A stretch of DNA of 64,000 bases from Methylophaga pinxianii (GCF_020447225.1 NZ_JAJAEO010000177.1:1-64000), one strand, 5' to 3'; counted from the stretch's first letter, positions 8,579-17,827 are shown. The notes: generated by a model not told the origin, from the sequence alone. Numbers and translations are program-made.

Positions 8579-9685
8579 ATGTCAAATGTAACCAAGACAA
8601 TTTTAGTTGCTGCAGTAATCGCTGTCCCTGCATGGTTTTTTATTCAACCTCAAAGCGAAGCGAATATGAAACAAGCAACAACCTCTAACACACCTGAAGT
8701 CCTTTCAGTACGTGTGGCTCAACCCAGGCCGTTGTCCGATTATCAACCTTTGGTTTTCAATGCCCGTATTGAGGCCATCGAGCAATCCGATATTTTTGCC
8801 CGTGCTGATGGTTATGTGGAAAGTCGCTATGTCGATATTGGTGATGCGGTGAAACAAGGTGATTTGTTAGCCAGGCTATCCTCGCCCGAATTGGAGCAGG
8901 AAATTCTGCAAGCCAAAGCGGAAATCAATCGACAAAAAGCCATGCTGGATTTAACCGAGAAAGTCGCCAAGCGTTACACCAATCTGCGCGATTCCGGTGC
9001 GGTAAACGCAACCGAGGTCGATGAGCGCGAAGCAGAGTTGGCTGTAGCCAAAGCGACCTTGGCAACTTATCAGGCCCGTCTGGAGCAGTTGGAAAATGAA
9101 TTTGCCTACACCGAAATTGTCGCTCCCTTTGACGGTATTATCACCCGTCGACAGGCGGAACGTGGCAATCGTATTACCCGAAGTGATGTTACCCCATTAT
9201 TCCGTATCAGTCGTAGCGATAAACTAAGAGTGATTGTGGATATACCACAGACGCAGTTATTTAGTATTGATCAGCAAAAACCTGCCCGGTTAACCTTGCC
9301 CGATATAGCCAATAAACAAATCGAAGTGCCTATTTCTCGTACTTCCGGTGAAGTTAATCGCGAAACTGGCACCATGCGGGTGGAATATCTATTAGACAAC
9401 GCCGAGCTGGGTTTACCAGCCGGTTTAAGTGGTGAATTGGCGATCCAGGTGCAGAAAAAAGCCGAGGCAGTGCACATTCCTGTCAATGCGCTGAAAACCA
9501 TTCAAGGCAAGCCATCAGTGATGCTGGTTAATGACGAGAGTCAGGTTGAAATCAAAACTGTGCGTGTAGGTCGGCTCGATAACAGTGAAGTTGAGATTTT
9601 ATCGGGTCTTATCATTGATGACAGAGTAATTCTTAATCCTAATGCCAGATTGACTGAAGGCAAAAATGTGAGCGTGCTTGAGTAG
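8579..9685 (+). CDS. RND efflux periplasmic adaptor (membrane fusion protein)
   Basis: This 368-residue adaptor has an N-terminal hydrophobic anchor or signal (about 5-25). A biotinyl-lipoyl half follows (DGYVESRYVDIGDAVKQGDLLARL), then an alpha-helical hairpin (about 100-165, LEQEILQAKAEINRQ onward) and the second lipoyl half with AFDGIITRR-like APFDGIIT. Beta-barrel and membrane-proximal domains complete it. It bridges the RND permease and an outer-membrane channel. It is 10 bases downstream of the permease with a GAGGAA ribosome site. Most HAE-1 operons place the adaptor before the pump, so this pump-then-adaptor order is less common. Confidence 0.92.
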   Translation: MSNVTKTILVAAVIAVPAWFFIQPQSEANMKQATTSNTPEVLSVRVAQPRPLSDYQPLVFNARIEAIEQSDIFARADGYVESRYVDIGDAVKQGDLLARLSSPELEQEILQAKAEINRQKAMLDLTEKVAKRYTNLRDSGAVNATEVDEREAELAVAKATLATYQARLEQLENEFAYTEIVAPFDGIITRRQAERGNRITRSDVTPLFRISRSDKLRVIVDIPQTQLFSIDQQKPARLTLPDIANKQIEVPISRTSGEVNRETGTMRVEYLLDNAELGLPAGLSGELAIQVQKKAEAVHIPVNALKTIQGKPSVMLVNDESQVEIKTVRVGRLDNSEVEILSGLIIDDRVILNPNARLTEGKNVSVLE

Positions 9686-9761
9686 TTAGCCGATGTGATG
9701 AGTTGCTAGGAGGCGTGATTGCAAATATTCGACGACCATTAATAACAAAGATATCGGCTAT

Positions 9762-10493
9762 TTAATTTTTGTATGCATTATTCATTATTCGGTCCGTTTC
9801 ATTAACTACTGTGCGATAACACTCACAAACACGTTTCTCTAAGCCAGCTCTATCCAAGACAGTTATTCTACCCCGGGAATAACGAATCAGTCCTTCTCGT
9901 TGGATTGCTCCAGCAGCCTCGGTCACGCCCTCGCGCCTTACACCGAGCATATTGGCAATAAGTTCCTGGGTCATATTTAGCTGATTATCTGGTAAACGAT
10001 CAATATTCAATAACAGCCAACGGCATAACTGCTGACTGAGCGTGTGGTGACGATTACATACTGCGGTTTGGGAAATCTGCGCCATGAGAGTCTGTGCATA
10101 ACAGAGCAGTAGATGTTGAAACGTTCCGCTGCGGGCAAATTCTTTCTTCAGAATGTGTCTTGAAAGGCGATATGCATATCCTGCACTTTGCACAACGGCC
10201 CAGTTACTAGAAATTTTAGTGCCCATAAACAAAGGTACACCGGCTATTCCTTCTTTTCCTATTAACCCCAGCTCAGTGGTCGCACCGTTTTCCATAACAT
10301 GGAGCAGCGACACGATCATGGAGGTCGGGAAGTAAGCGTATTGAATTTGCTTGAAGGGAGCATAGATAGGGACTTCGAGAGACATTTCGACTAGTTGCAG
10401 ATGCGGTAGTAAACGTACCCGTTCAGCTGGAGCCAATGCGGCTAATAGCTGGTTTTCAATTGGGTCGTGCTTTAAGCTCATAATTCTCGCCAT
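9762..10493 (-). CDS. Crp/Fnr-family transcriptional regulator
   Basis: The 243-residue protein has a cNMP-binding-like beta-roll (about 25-135) and a C-terminal Crp-type winged helix-turn-helix (about 165-225, with TQELIANMLGVRREGVTEAAGAI as recognition region). The four-cysteine iron-sulphur signature of Fnr is absent, and the arginine/serine motif for cAMP is not evident, so the ligand is unknown. Similar proteins in environmental proteobacteria are often annotated simply as Crp/Fnr regulators. It stands alone, divergent from the diguanylate cyclase gene. A 16-bp near-palindrome in the shared intergenic region is a candidate operator. Start is the ATG at 10493; an in-frame ATG at 10481 is possible. 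Confidence 0.88.
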   Translation of the reverse strand: MARIMSLKHDPIENQLLAALAPAERVRLLPHLQLVEMSLEVPIYAPFKQIQYAYFPTSMIVSLLHVMENGATTELGLIGKEGIAGVPLFMGTKISSNWAVVQSAGYAYRLSRHILKKEFARSGTFQHLLLCYAQTLMAQISQTAVCNRHHTLSQQLCRWLLLNIDRLPDNQLNMTQELIANMLGVRREGVTEAAGAIQREGLIRYSRGRITVLDRAGLEKRVCECYRTVVNETDRIMNNAYKN

Positions 10494-10613
10494 ATTGATT
10501 ATGCTGAAAGGCGGTCTTTTTTGAGCTTTTTGGTAGCCACAACTTTTTATCGTTAGTGATTCAACTCAACAATCCTTTGGTATTTATTAACGCATAAACA
10601 ATTGTCGGTTGTT

Positions 10614-10629
10614 TGTACGGATCCGCACA
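10614..10629. promoter_or_regulatory. Near-perfect palindrome, candidate Crp/Fnr-family operator
   Basis: TGTACGGA (10614-10621) is followed by TCCGCACA (10622-10629), a 16-bp dyad with one mismatched pair. It has the TGT...ACA outer bases typical of dimeric Crp-superfamily sites, and lies between the divergent Crp/Fnr gene and the GGDEF gene. The rest of 10494-10769 is AT-rich and shows no other clear element. Confidence 0.4.
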
Positions 10630-10769
10630 TAACTCGTTTATCAATCACATTACACTTATTTCCTAAGCGTTATTGGTTTTAATGATTTAGATAAGCCAAC
10701 TGAGCTAAAAATCATACACAGCAATAACCTATCCTCCCCAGCACCGAACGCTCTATAAAAGGAACTTCC

Positions 10770-10886
10770 ATGATTAGCACCCAAATTATTTCTTGTGAAT
10801 CTCCTGTTTTATTTAACAAACCCGTTATGAATAGTGATGAAACTAAACTTTTTCCGAAACTTTTTTATCAAGGAGGAACTGAATGA
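10770..10886 (+). CDS. Small leader ORF (38 aa) coupled to the diguanylate cyclase
   Basis: An ATG at 10770 follows an AAAAGGAA ribosome site and opens a 38-codon frame beginning MISTQIISCESPVLF and ending LFYQGGTE. Its stop TGA (10884-10886) overlaps the ATG of the cyclase as ATGA. The cyclase's own strong AGGAGG lies inside the last codons of this ORF. This arrangement suggests translational coupling. The peptide has no recognisable domain. It may be a real small protein or a leader whose translation sets access to the cyclase start. Confidence 0.45.
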   Translation: MISTQIISCESPVLFNKPVMNSDETKLFPKLFYQGGTE

Positions 10887-12280
10887 TGGGATCAATGAAT
10901 AGACGAGCTACCGATAAACAATTTATGGGTCAGGCCATCTCCCAAGAGAATGTTGAGAACTTTGGCTTTGGAGATTTAAAAAATTTGTGCGATGGCTTTC
11001 CGCTTGGAATTATCTTTTGTGACGATGAAAATCGTTGTCTCTATTCCAACCAGGCGTACCATAAAATAACAGGCTGTGATGCCCAAAAATTACTGGGACA
11101 AACCTGGTATCACAATGTGTATGCAGAAGACAGGCAAGAACTGAGTAGCAATTGGAAATCCTCTATAGAGAATCACACGTTTCTGCAGCAGGATGTTCGT
11201 TTGATCCGCGCCAATGGTCAGGTTATCTGGGTGCGTATTCGCGCCATGATAATGGAGGACTTGAGCCAACCCTCCTTTAACAGCAGTTTGCTTATGATTG
11301 AGGATATTTCAAAGAATCAAGCCATTCAAAATACTCTATCCGAGATGGAAAAAACCTTACTGGAAGAAAAGCAACGCAGCCTTATTACACTGGATCATAT
11401 CGGTGATGGAGTTATTACCACCGATTTAGATGGCAATATTGTAACGATCAATCTTGAAGCCGAACACTTAACTGCATGGGATCGCGAGGAAGCTATCGGT
11501 AAACCCGCATCAATCGTGTTCAATGTCATAGATAGTGAAACACGGGAAAAAATCAATCCTGCCGCCATCGCTATCAACGAAAATCGATGTGTGGCTCTGT
11601 CTATTGGAAGCGTTTTAATCACGCATGATGGTACCGAAATTGAAATTGAAGACTCGGCTTATCCGCTGCATAACCAGCAAAACGAAATGATTGGTGCCGC
11701 GATTATCTTTCACCATGTTTCCAAATCATCCACAATGATTGAAAAGACCAGTCGCTTAGCCTGGTATGACCATCTAACCGGTTTACCTAATCTTGCGATG
11801 TTCAACGAATGCATATCGCAATCCATTAGCATGGCCACACGGCATTCCAAACGCATTGCATTGCTATTTCTCGATATGGATGATTTCAAAGCGGTCAATG
11901 ATACTTTTGGTCATCTATTTGGAGACAAAATATTACAATCCGTTGCACTTCGTCTCACCACATGTATACGCGCTTCAGACATAGTTTGTCGTCGTAGTGG
12001 CGATGAGTTTCTAATCTTGCTTGGCGAAATAGAACGGGCTGAAGACGCTATTCTGGTTGCTCAGGAAATTCTCAAATCTATTTCAGCCCCACACAAGATC
12101 CAAGGTGTGACAATATTGGTTTCTGCCAGCATTGGTATTAGCGTTTTTCCTGAAGATGCTCAGAATGTCACTTCATTGATGAAATATGCCGACACTGCCA
12201 TGTACGTCGCTAAACAAAGTGGACCAAATCAATATTATTGTACAAATGGTAGTCTCAATGAAAAGAATGAGAGTCATTGA
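10883..12280 (+). CDS. PAS-PAS-GGDEF diguanylate cyclase
   Basis: This 465-residue soluble signalling protein has two PAS domains (about 30-145 and 165-280) and a GGDEF domain (about 295-460). The active-site motif is SGDEF (residues 372-376) instead of GGDEF, a variant known in active cyclases. An inhibitory I-site RASD (363-366) lies five residues upstream as expected for product feedback. Metal-binding FLDMDDFK is intact. It would convert two GTP to cyclic di-GMP in response to a signal sensed by the PAS domains. No EAL domain is present. An ideal AGGAGG six bases ahead supports the ATG at 10883, which overlaps the stop of a 38-codon upstream ORF. Confidence 0.92.
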   Translation: MMGSMNRRATDKQFMGQAISQENVENFGFGDLKNLCDGFPLGIIFCDDENRCLYSNQAYHKITGCDAQKLLGQTWYHNVYAEDRQELSSNWKSSIENHTFLQQDVRLIRANGQVIWVRIRAMIMEDLSQPSFNSSLLMIEDISKNQAIQNTLSEMEKTLLEEKQRSLITLDHIGDGVITTDLDGNIVTINLEAEHLTAWDREEAIGKPASIVFNVIDSETREKINPAAIAINENRCVALSIGSVLITHDGTEIEIEDSAYPLHNQQNEMIGAAIIFHHVSKSSTMIEKTSRLAWYDHLTGLPNLAMFNECISQSISMATRHSKRIALLFLDMDDFKAVNDTFGHLFGDKILQSVALRLTTCIRASDIVCRRSGDEFLILLGEIERAEDAILVAQEILKSISAPHKIQGVTILVSASIGISVFPEDAQNVTSLMKYADTAMYVAKQSGPNQYYCTNGSLNEKNESH

Positions 12281-12444
12281 AGGGATACAAGCGACTAACA
12301 TTTAAGTAAAAATCGCTGTGAATAAAGAGCAGGGATTAACTTTTTATGGTGTTGTCAGTTTATTCGAGATGAATGGTGCGGTCGTCATTACTTAATATAC
12401 CTTCGGATAAAATCTGTTAAAAACATGATACAGGTGAAATAAAC

Positions 12445-13686
12445 TTACCAACGCATTCCAGTCGCCCAGCTGAACCAGAGGGCGGCTGGGATCATGCTCA
12501 GTAAAGTGATGGGCACACCAACCCGCATAAAATCCATAAAGCCAAGTTTTATTCCCTGACTGGCAGCACGTTCGGCAACAATGATATTGGCCAGACTGCC
12601 GGTTAATAGAAGATTCCCGGCCAGCGTTGAAAATAACGCAAGTCCTTGTAAGGTCGTGACTGAAAGGTTTTCGGTCACGCCCAGCAGCAACATGACAGCT
12701 GGTACATTGCCAATCGTATTGCTGGCAATTAGTGAAAATGGAATTAATACGGCCAACCTATCCGGCAACCAGCCCAGCGTTTCCAGATAACTCACCGCTG
12801 AGCCTGTCATCGGTAAAGCGCTAAAAGCGGCTGTCACCACAAATAACGACGCAATTAATACCAATAACGGCAAATCGACCTCGCTCAGTAATCTCTCGGT
12901 TTTAATCACCCGGCCGAGTAATAAAAACAACACCACACCTAACGCTATCTGATAACGATAGTCAGAAAATAAAATCAGCAAGCCAATGAGCCCCAATGTA
13001 GCCAGCAGGCTTTTAATCAATAACCAGCGGTCTGCTGAATGCGTTTCTTGCCAGTAGTGAACGTTGGTGGCTTGTTGTAACTGATGTTGCCATACCCGGT
13101 AAACCACCATATAAACCACACCAAGAGCAATCAGCACCGGGATGATAGTCAGCAGAAAATAGGTATGAATAGAAAGCTCTCCCACACTTCCGATGAGAAT
13201 ATTTTGTGGGTTACCGATCAGACTGACGGCCGAACCGGCATTGGCAGCTCCGGCCAACCCGAGCAAATATGGTCGTGGATCCAACCCCTGGCGTGTTAAG
13301 GCCAGACACAATACCGGAGTAAACGCGAACACCACGATATCATTCACCAGAACCATCGACAGCACACCGCTACTGAGCACCACCCCGGCTAATAAGAGTT
13401 TGGGTCGATCAGCGCGGTAACTTAACCATTGGCTCAACACATTAAAGCTATTGGCTGCAGCAAAATGGGCCGCTAATAACATTAAAACAAACAGCATTAA
13501 TAAGGTTGGAAACTCAATGATTTCCGCTAATGCGTTTACTTTTACGACCCCCACAGCCACCAATGCGAATGCCCCGGCCATGGCAATACCCGTGCGGTCG
13601 GCACTCAGGCCCGGTAATTTGCCAACCGCCATCACGTAATAAACGATTAAAAAAACGGTTAACACCACAATCTCTATTAATGGCAT
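12445..13686 (-). CDS. Anion/Na+ symporter-like permease (YbiR, ArsB/NhaD superfamily)
   Basis: About 413 residues, almost entirely hydrophobic with 10-12 predicted membrane helices. The motifs VNDIVVFAFTPVLCL and SNTIGNVPAVMLL are the paired helix-break regions of the ion-transporter superfamily that includes ArsB, NhaD and SLC13. Overall it looks most like the uncharacterised E. coli YbiR. The substrate cannot be told from sequence. I chose the ATG at 13686 (MPLIEIVV) because GAAGGAAG precedes it; a longer frame from 13722 has no such site. It is downstream of umuDC on the same strand but with a gap of about 120 bases, so it is probably a separate unit. Confidence 0.8.
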   Translation of the reverse strand: MPLIEIVVLTVFLIVYYVMAVGKLPGLSADRTGIAMAGAFALVAVGVVKVNALAEIIEFPTLLMLFVLMLLAAHFAAANSFNVLSQWLSYRADRPKLLLAGVVLSSGVLSMVLVNDIVVFAFTPVLCLALTRQGLDPRPYLLGLAGAANAGSAVSLIGNPQNILIGSVGELSIHTYFLLTIIPVLIALGVVYMVVYRVWQHQLQQATNVHYWQETHSADRWLLIKSLLATLGLIGLLILFSDYRYQIALGVVLFLLLGRVIKTERLLSEVDLPLLVLIASLFVVTAAFSALPMTGSAVSYLETLGWLPDRLAVLIPFSLIASNTIGNVPAVMLLLGVTENLSVTTLQGLALFSTLAGNLLLTGSLANIIVAERAASQGIKLGFMDFMRVGVPITLLSMIPAALWFSWATGMRW

Positions 13687-13806
13687 TTTGCTTCCTTCGA
13701 GCCTTATGCAGCCAGCATCCACACATTATGTCGTTCGCCTGGCAAGCTTATTATTTATCGCCATCATTTTTGTTTCAATGAATTGTGATAAAAGTCGTTC
13801 GCCTGC

Positions 13807-15084
13807 TTAGTTGACCGATAACACTTCTTTCCAATTGGTCGTATAACTCGGGCTTTTGCTGTCCTGCTTCATGGCCCAGGGGCGTTTAAATCCCTGTCTA
13901 GCCAGCCTTAACGTCTCTCTTCCCATGCTGCCATTAATGACATCCATCACAATCATTAACTGATCGGACTTAACACTATCCTCTTGCGCAGCAAACATAT
14001 CCGGTTGATATCCATTTTTAGGTTGAATAGCTGTGAGCATCACGCCTGCTTTGGCATAGTAAAAACCAGGACGATATATCTGCTGCAACGCCATCAATGC
14101 GCTCTTTGTCAGCACTCGAGTGTCATCCGTTGCATTGGGCAAAGGCACGGTATAGCTGTTGCTGTAAAAGTTCTTGCCGGTGCGATAACGGCTGGTTTGG
14201 ATATAAACATGCACCATCCCAGCTACCGATTGCTGTTGACGCAGCTTGACGGCTGCCCGGCTAATATAAAAACTGACAGCTTCAGTGAGGCTATGAATAT
14301 CCGTCACTGGAATACCAAAACTTCGAGAGTTAATGATCTGTTTTTTGGCGAGGCCCGGTTCTTCCAGCTCAATACAGGCAATACCGTTCAGTTCTCGAAT
14401 AGTTTTTTCAATTACGACACTGTAAACACGACGCAACGTATCAGGATTGGCCTGTTTTAAATCCAGCGCAGTGTGAATGTTGCGATCATTCTTTAGTTTA
14501 GCGGCCAGTTTACGACCAATACCCCATACATTCTGAACCTCTAAGCTGGATAACAAACGGTTTAATTGCGTCGAATTGAGCTGGTTAAAGTTGCATACAC
14601 CGGCAAACTCAGCATTTTTCTTGGCACAGTGATTGGCAAGTTTAGCGAGCGTTTTACTGGCACCAATCCCCACACTGACGGGCAGTCCAGTTGACTTTCC
14701 GATCCGCAGGCGGATTTGTTGGCCGTAATCCAGTAAATCTATCCGTTTAAAACTACTGAGATCTAGAAAACATTCGTCGATCGAATAGATTTCCTGCTCC
14801 AGTGAAAACTGATTCAGAATCCGCATCACCCGATTACTCATATCCGCATATAAAGCATAATTGGACGACAGAGCAGTAATATCATGCTGTTTGGCAAAGT
14901 CTTTATACTTAAACCATGATGCGCCCATTGGAATATCATCTTTGGCTTCGTTGCTTCTGGAAATCACACAGCCATCATTATTACTGAGCACCACCACTGG
15001 CTTACCAACTAATTTCGGATTAAATACCCGCTCGCAGGACACATAGAAGTTATTGACGTCAATTAGGGCGATACTGCGTGACAT
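13807..15084 (-). CDS. umuC: DNA polymerase V catalytic subunit UmuC
   Basis: This Y-family translesion polymerase has 425 residues from the ATG at 15084. Metal-binding Asp9 lies in [11 protein letters not shown] and the Asp103-Glu104 pair in [18 protein letters not shown] and the helix-hairpin-helix WGIGRKLA are also present, and the C-terminal DUF4113-like end is complete. With cleaved UmuD it forms Pol V, which copies damaged DNA error-prone. The umuD stop and umuC start overlap as TAATG, so they are translationally coupled. An upstream-extended frame to 15123 would only overlap umuD and is not preferred. Confidence 0.95.
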   Translation of the reverse strand: MSRSIALIDVNNFYVSCERVFNPKLVGKPVVVLSNNDGCVISRSNEAKDDIPMGASWFKYKDFAKQHDITALSSNYALYADMSNRVMRILNQFSLEQEIYSIDECFLDLSSFKRIDLLDYGQQIRLRIGKSTGLPVSVGIGASKTLAKLANHCAKKNAEFAGVCNFNQLNSTQLNRLLSSLEVQNVWGIGRKLAAKLKNDRNIHTALDLKQANPDTLRRVYSVVIEKTIRELNGIACIELEEPGLAKKQIINSRSFGIPVTDIHSLTEAVSFYISRAAVKLRQQQSVAGMVHVYIQTSRYRTGKNFYSNSYTVPLPNATDDTRVLTKSALMALQQIYRPGFYYAKAGVMLTAIQPKNGYQPDMFAAQEDSVKSDQLMIVMDVINGSMGRETLRLARQGFKRPWAMKQDSKSPSYTTNWKEVLSVN

Positions 15085-15692
15085 TATTTGAACCGCCGAA
15101 AAGAACCTGTGACCACACCCCATATTTCAAACTGCATTTCCTCCTTGATTTCAATCGGCCGATATTCACCTGACTGATTGGCGGGCAATAATCGTGGCCT
15201 ACCCTGCGGCGTTTTAGCCAATAGCTTAATCGTAAACTCACCATCAACGACCGCCAGCACAATATCACCCACATGGGCATTTTTGGAACGATCCACCACC
15301 GCTTTGTCACCAGGTAGTAACCCACTATCAATCATTGAATAACCTTGAATGGTGACAAAAAACGTGGCCTCTTCATCATCAATCAGAAACTCATTGGGGT
15401 CCAACCTTCTTTCGACATGTTCATCGGCAGGTGAAGGAAAGCCAGCCGCGACTTTAGTACCGAACAGGGGCCAATCGCGTTTGGCAGGCACAACAGCAGG
15501 TCGCTCAAAAACGCTGGGCTGCTCCTGCTGTGGAATAGATTGACCACGGCGATAGGCTGCCAAAAAGTCGGCAATCACCGGTTTCTGACTTTCAGGAATG
15601 CGCATGACCGTGGTGGGTTCTTTGATCACCGTGCCTTTTTTACGCCCGGCACCGGGGCGGCGGCCACCATGAGAATTTGAACGGGTTGTCAT
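15084..15692 (-). CDS. umuD: UmuD, self-cleaving Pol V accessory protein
   Basis: The protein is 202 residues, much longer than the 139 of E. coli UmuD. An N-terminal extension carries [13 protein letters not shown] (8-20), a basic motif seen in some plasmid and environmental UmuD proteins. The self-cleavage bond is Ala83-Gly84 (VAAGFPSP). The serine-lysine dyad is Ser119 (GYSM) and Lys156 (TIKLL), with the canonical spacing of 37. RecA-stimulated cleavage would release the active form that joins UmuC. A perfect 10-bp inverted repeat sits only 5 bases before the ATG and is the likely SOS operator. No clear Shine-Dalgarno is seen. Confidence 0.93.
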   Translation of the reverse strand: MTTRSNSHGGRRPGAGRKKGTVIKEPTTVMRIPESQKPVIADFLAAYRRGQSIPQQEQPSVFERPAVVPAKRDWPLFGTKVAAGFPSPADEHVERRLDPNEFLIDDEEATFFVTIQGYSMIDSGLLPGDKAVVDRSKNAHVGDIVLAVVDGEFTIKLLAKTPQGRPRLLPANQSGEYRPIEIKEEMQFEIWGVVTGSFRRFK

Positions 15693-15697
15693 AGATT

Positions 15698-15726
15698 ACT
15701 TGATTAATTGAAACAGTTAATCAAGT
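15698..15726. promoter_or_regulatory. 29-bp perfect palindrome at the umuDC start (candidate SOS operator)
   Basis: ACTTGATTAA (15698-15707) and TTAATCAAGT (15717-15726) are exact inverted repeats around nine bases. The dyad lies just upstream of the umuD ATG at 15692, where the promoter or ribosome site should be. It does not fit the enterobacterial LexA box CTGT-N8-ACAG, so it may be a lineage-specific LexA site or the target of another repressor. Confidence 0.55.
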
Positions 15727-15763
15727 GTACGAATCACTTCCCTAACAGGCAAGGAAAAATTCA

Positions 15764-16339
15764 CTAGCTAAACAGCAACACACTCCAGATAAGCCCTATC
15801 AACACAGTGATAAAAATCGATGCGCCGATTTTGTGTTCTTCAAATATGTTTTGCGCCTGATTGCCAAAAAGACAGACCAGCAATCCCAGTCCAAAATAAC
15901 GTATTCCCCGAGAGATAATGGTTGCCAGCATATACAACAAAAATGCATATCCCGTCGCGCCTGCCGCTAACATGGCAATCTGGAATGGAATCGGCGTAAT
16001 ACCGACGCTTAATACATACCAGAAACCATGCAAGTGGATTTGCTGGCGAATCGATTCAAACTGTTCTGGTGTAGAGAGCATGGCGATTAATTGATCACCC
16101 AACAGATCAAACACAAAAAATCCCAGCCCATATCCCAGCGCGGCACCGATTCCGCAGCCGAGTAATGCCATTGCACTAATCGCCCACAGCTTTTCCCGGC
16201 GCGCCTGCATCAAGGGGATAAGAATCGCTTCCAGCGGTATGGGCACAATCAGTGACTCCATAAAAGAAGCAAATGCGACGCCCCAAAGCATGTGCTTTGA
16301 ATTCACCAATCGAGCACCCAACTGTTTGAATCTGTTCAA
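15764..16339 (-). CDS. YqaA/DedA-family (VTT domain) membrane protein
   Basis: 191 residues with about five hydrophobic segments. The segments FMESLIVPIPLEAILIPLM near the N-terminus and GITPIPFQIAMLAAGATG in the middle are the VTT/SNARE-associated domain re-entrant loops of the DedA superfamily. The small size and missing N-terminal extension fit the YqaA branch. DedA relatives are linked to lipid flipping and envelope homeostasis, but YqaA itself has no assigned function. It is a single gene, divergent from the mechanosensitive-channel gene. Confidence 0.8.
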   Translation of the reverse strand: MNRFKQLGARLVNSKHMLWGVAFASFMESLIVPIPLEAILIPLMQARREKLWAISAMALLGCGIGAALGYGLGFFVFDLLGDQLIAMLSTPEQFESIRQQIHLHGFWYVLSVGITPIPFQIAMLAAGATGYAFLLYMLATIISRGIRYFGLGLLVCLFGNQAQNIFEEHKIGASIFITVLIGLIWSVLLFS

Positions 16340-16510
16340 ACTGATTTCTTTCCTTATTCAAGGTCAGTATGCTCAATATAAAACACACTGGACACGCCAT
16401 AGCCGACATGAAAAATTCCGCTTATCCTCATTGAAATTGGTGCGTCTGTAAATAACGATGACTTTTTGCTACTACCTCGCTGTAACTCAAAATCCAGGCA
16501 GGAGAGATAA

Positions 16511-17827
16511 ATGAATTACCACTTGATGTTATTGATAACCACCCTGCTATGGCTGCCCGCAGTGTACAGCGAAACATTAGTTGAAGCCGGCGCTGCAATA
16601 CAGGTCACCGATGCACCCGCGGATCAAGCAATCAAAAACCGGTTAAGCGAGATTCTCAATGTTATAGAAAGTTATCAAGATGTTGAAATTACGGTAGAGG
16701 CTGGCGTGGTCAGTCTTAGCGGTAGTGTCGCCAGTGCCCGCGCCGGACGTGATCTGGTTGCACTGGCGAGTCGGGTCGAAGGCGTTATTTATGTGCAGAA
16801 TCGACTCAACGAGCAAATGGATATCGCCACTCGCGTGCAACCCACTACGCAAAAAGTCCAGGAAATGATTTCCTCACTCATCCGCAGCCTGCCAATCGTA
16901 TTGGTCGCCATCATCACTATTATTATTTTTTGGCTGATTGGTCGCTGGGCCGGCAACCGCGGTGCCTGGCTGCATCGGCTTGGTCTTACCGAACTGGCAG
17001 CAGATTTGGGTGAACGGATTATTCGTATCCTGATCACCGGTATCGGTATTTTGCTGGCGTTACAGATCCTGGATGCTACCGCATTGGTGGGTGCTCTGCT
17101 TGGTGTCGCGGGTGTTTTCGGGCTGGCTGTCGGTTTCGCTTTTCGCAATATCGTGGAAAATTATCTGGCTGGTGTTTTACTCAGTGCCCGTAATCCTTTC
17201 AATATCGGCGATGCGATTCAGATTGGTGAATTTACCGGCAATGTCGTTCGTCTCACATCACGCGATACCGTATTGATGACAGGAGATGGCAATCATTTAC
17301 GCATCCCCAACAGTACGATGATCACCTCGGTGATGACCAATTATTCACGTAATCCACTGCGTCGTTTTGAGTTTAAGCTGACTATCTCCGCCGATGTTGA
17401 TCTCACCCAAACACGTCAATTGGGTTTGAGCATTCTGCAACAAATGCCCGGCTTATTGGCAGAACCGGCGCCCCAAGTGTTAATCAGTGATTTAAACAAT
17501 AACATGGTCGAGCTGGATTTTATGGCGTGGATTAATCAGCATGAAAGCGATTTTGCCAAGGCACGTAGTGAAGCCATTCGCCTGGTAAAAAACGGATTCA
17601 GTGAAGCCAACATTACAATGTTGCCTCCTGTTCAGCGTATTCAGTTAACTAAGCCATATAGCAAACAAACGACAGAAACTGTCCCGATTCATCGCGCTGA
17701 AAAACCGGTTTATCAACAGTCTGACCCAGCCAGCGCAACCCCGGTGGATATCGCCACCGATCCTACGCTATCCAAACAGCTTGCACAGGAGATAAACACA
17801 TCAACAGAAGAAAACTTACTTAAATAA
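16511..17827 (+). CDS. MscS-family mechanosensitive channel with BON domain
   Basis: 438 residues. A cleavable signal peptide (about 1-20, ending near VYSETL) precedes a BON domain (about 40-95, VEAGVVSLSGSVASARAG), a periplasmic lipid-binding fold. Three membrane helices follow at about 120-220. The pore-lining helix and MscS beta domain contain GLAVGFAFRNIVENYLAGVLL and the NPFNIGDAIQIG motif. The C-terminal 60 residues are polar and probably disordered. It should open under membrane tension to release solutes after osmotic downshift, a useful trait in a marine cell. An AGGAGAGA ribosome site precedes the ATG. Confidence 0.9.
   Translation: MNYHLMLLITTLLWLPAVYSETLVEAGAAIQVTDAPADQAIKNRLSEILNVIESYQDVEITVEAGVVSLSGSVASARAGRDLVALASRVEGVIYVQNRLNEQMDIATRVQPTTQKVQEMISSLIRSLPIVLVAIITIIIFWLIGRWAGNRGAWLHRLGLTELAADLGERIIRILITGIGILLALQILDATALVGALLGVAGVFGLAVGFAFRNIVENYLAGVLLSARNPFNIGDAIQIGEFTGNVVRLTSRDTVLMTGDGNHLRIPNSTMITSVMTNYSRNPLRRFEFKLTISADVDLTQTRQLGLSILQQMPGLLAEPAPQVLISDLNNNMVELDFMAWINQHESDFAKARSEAIRLVKNGFSEANITMLPPVQRIQLTKPYSKQTTETVPIHRAEKPVYQQSDPASATPVDIATDPTLSKQLAQEINTSTEENLLK

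Noticed and set aside
9687-9760. TAGCCGAT...ATCGGCTA inverted repeat between the adaptor and Crp/Fnr genes as a terminator
   Set aside because: The arms are only 8 bp and about 58 bases apart with no T run, which is too weak to support a terminator.
13984-14460. Plus-strand frame of 158 codons inside umuC
   Set aside because: Antisense to the conserved polymerase domain and without a domain of its own.
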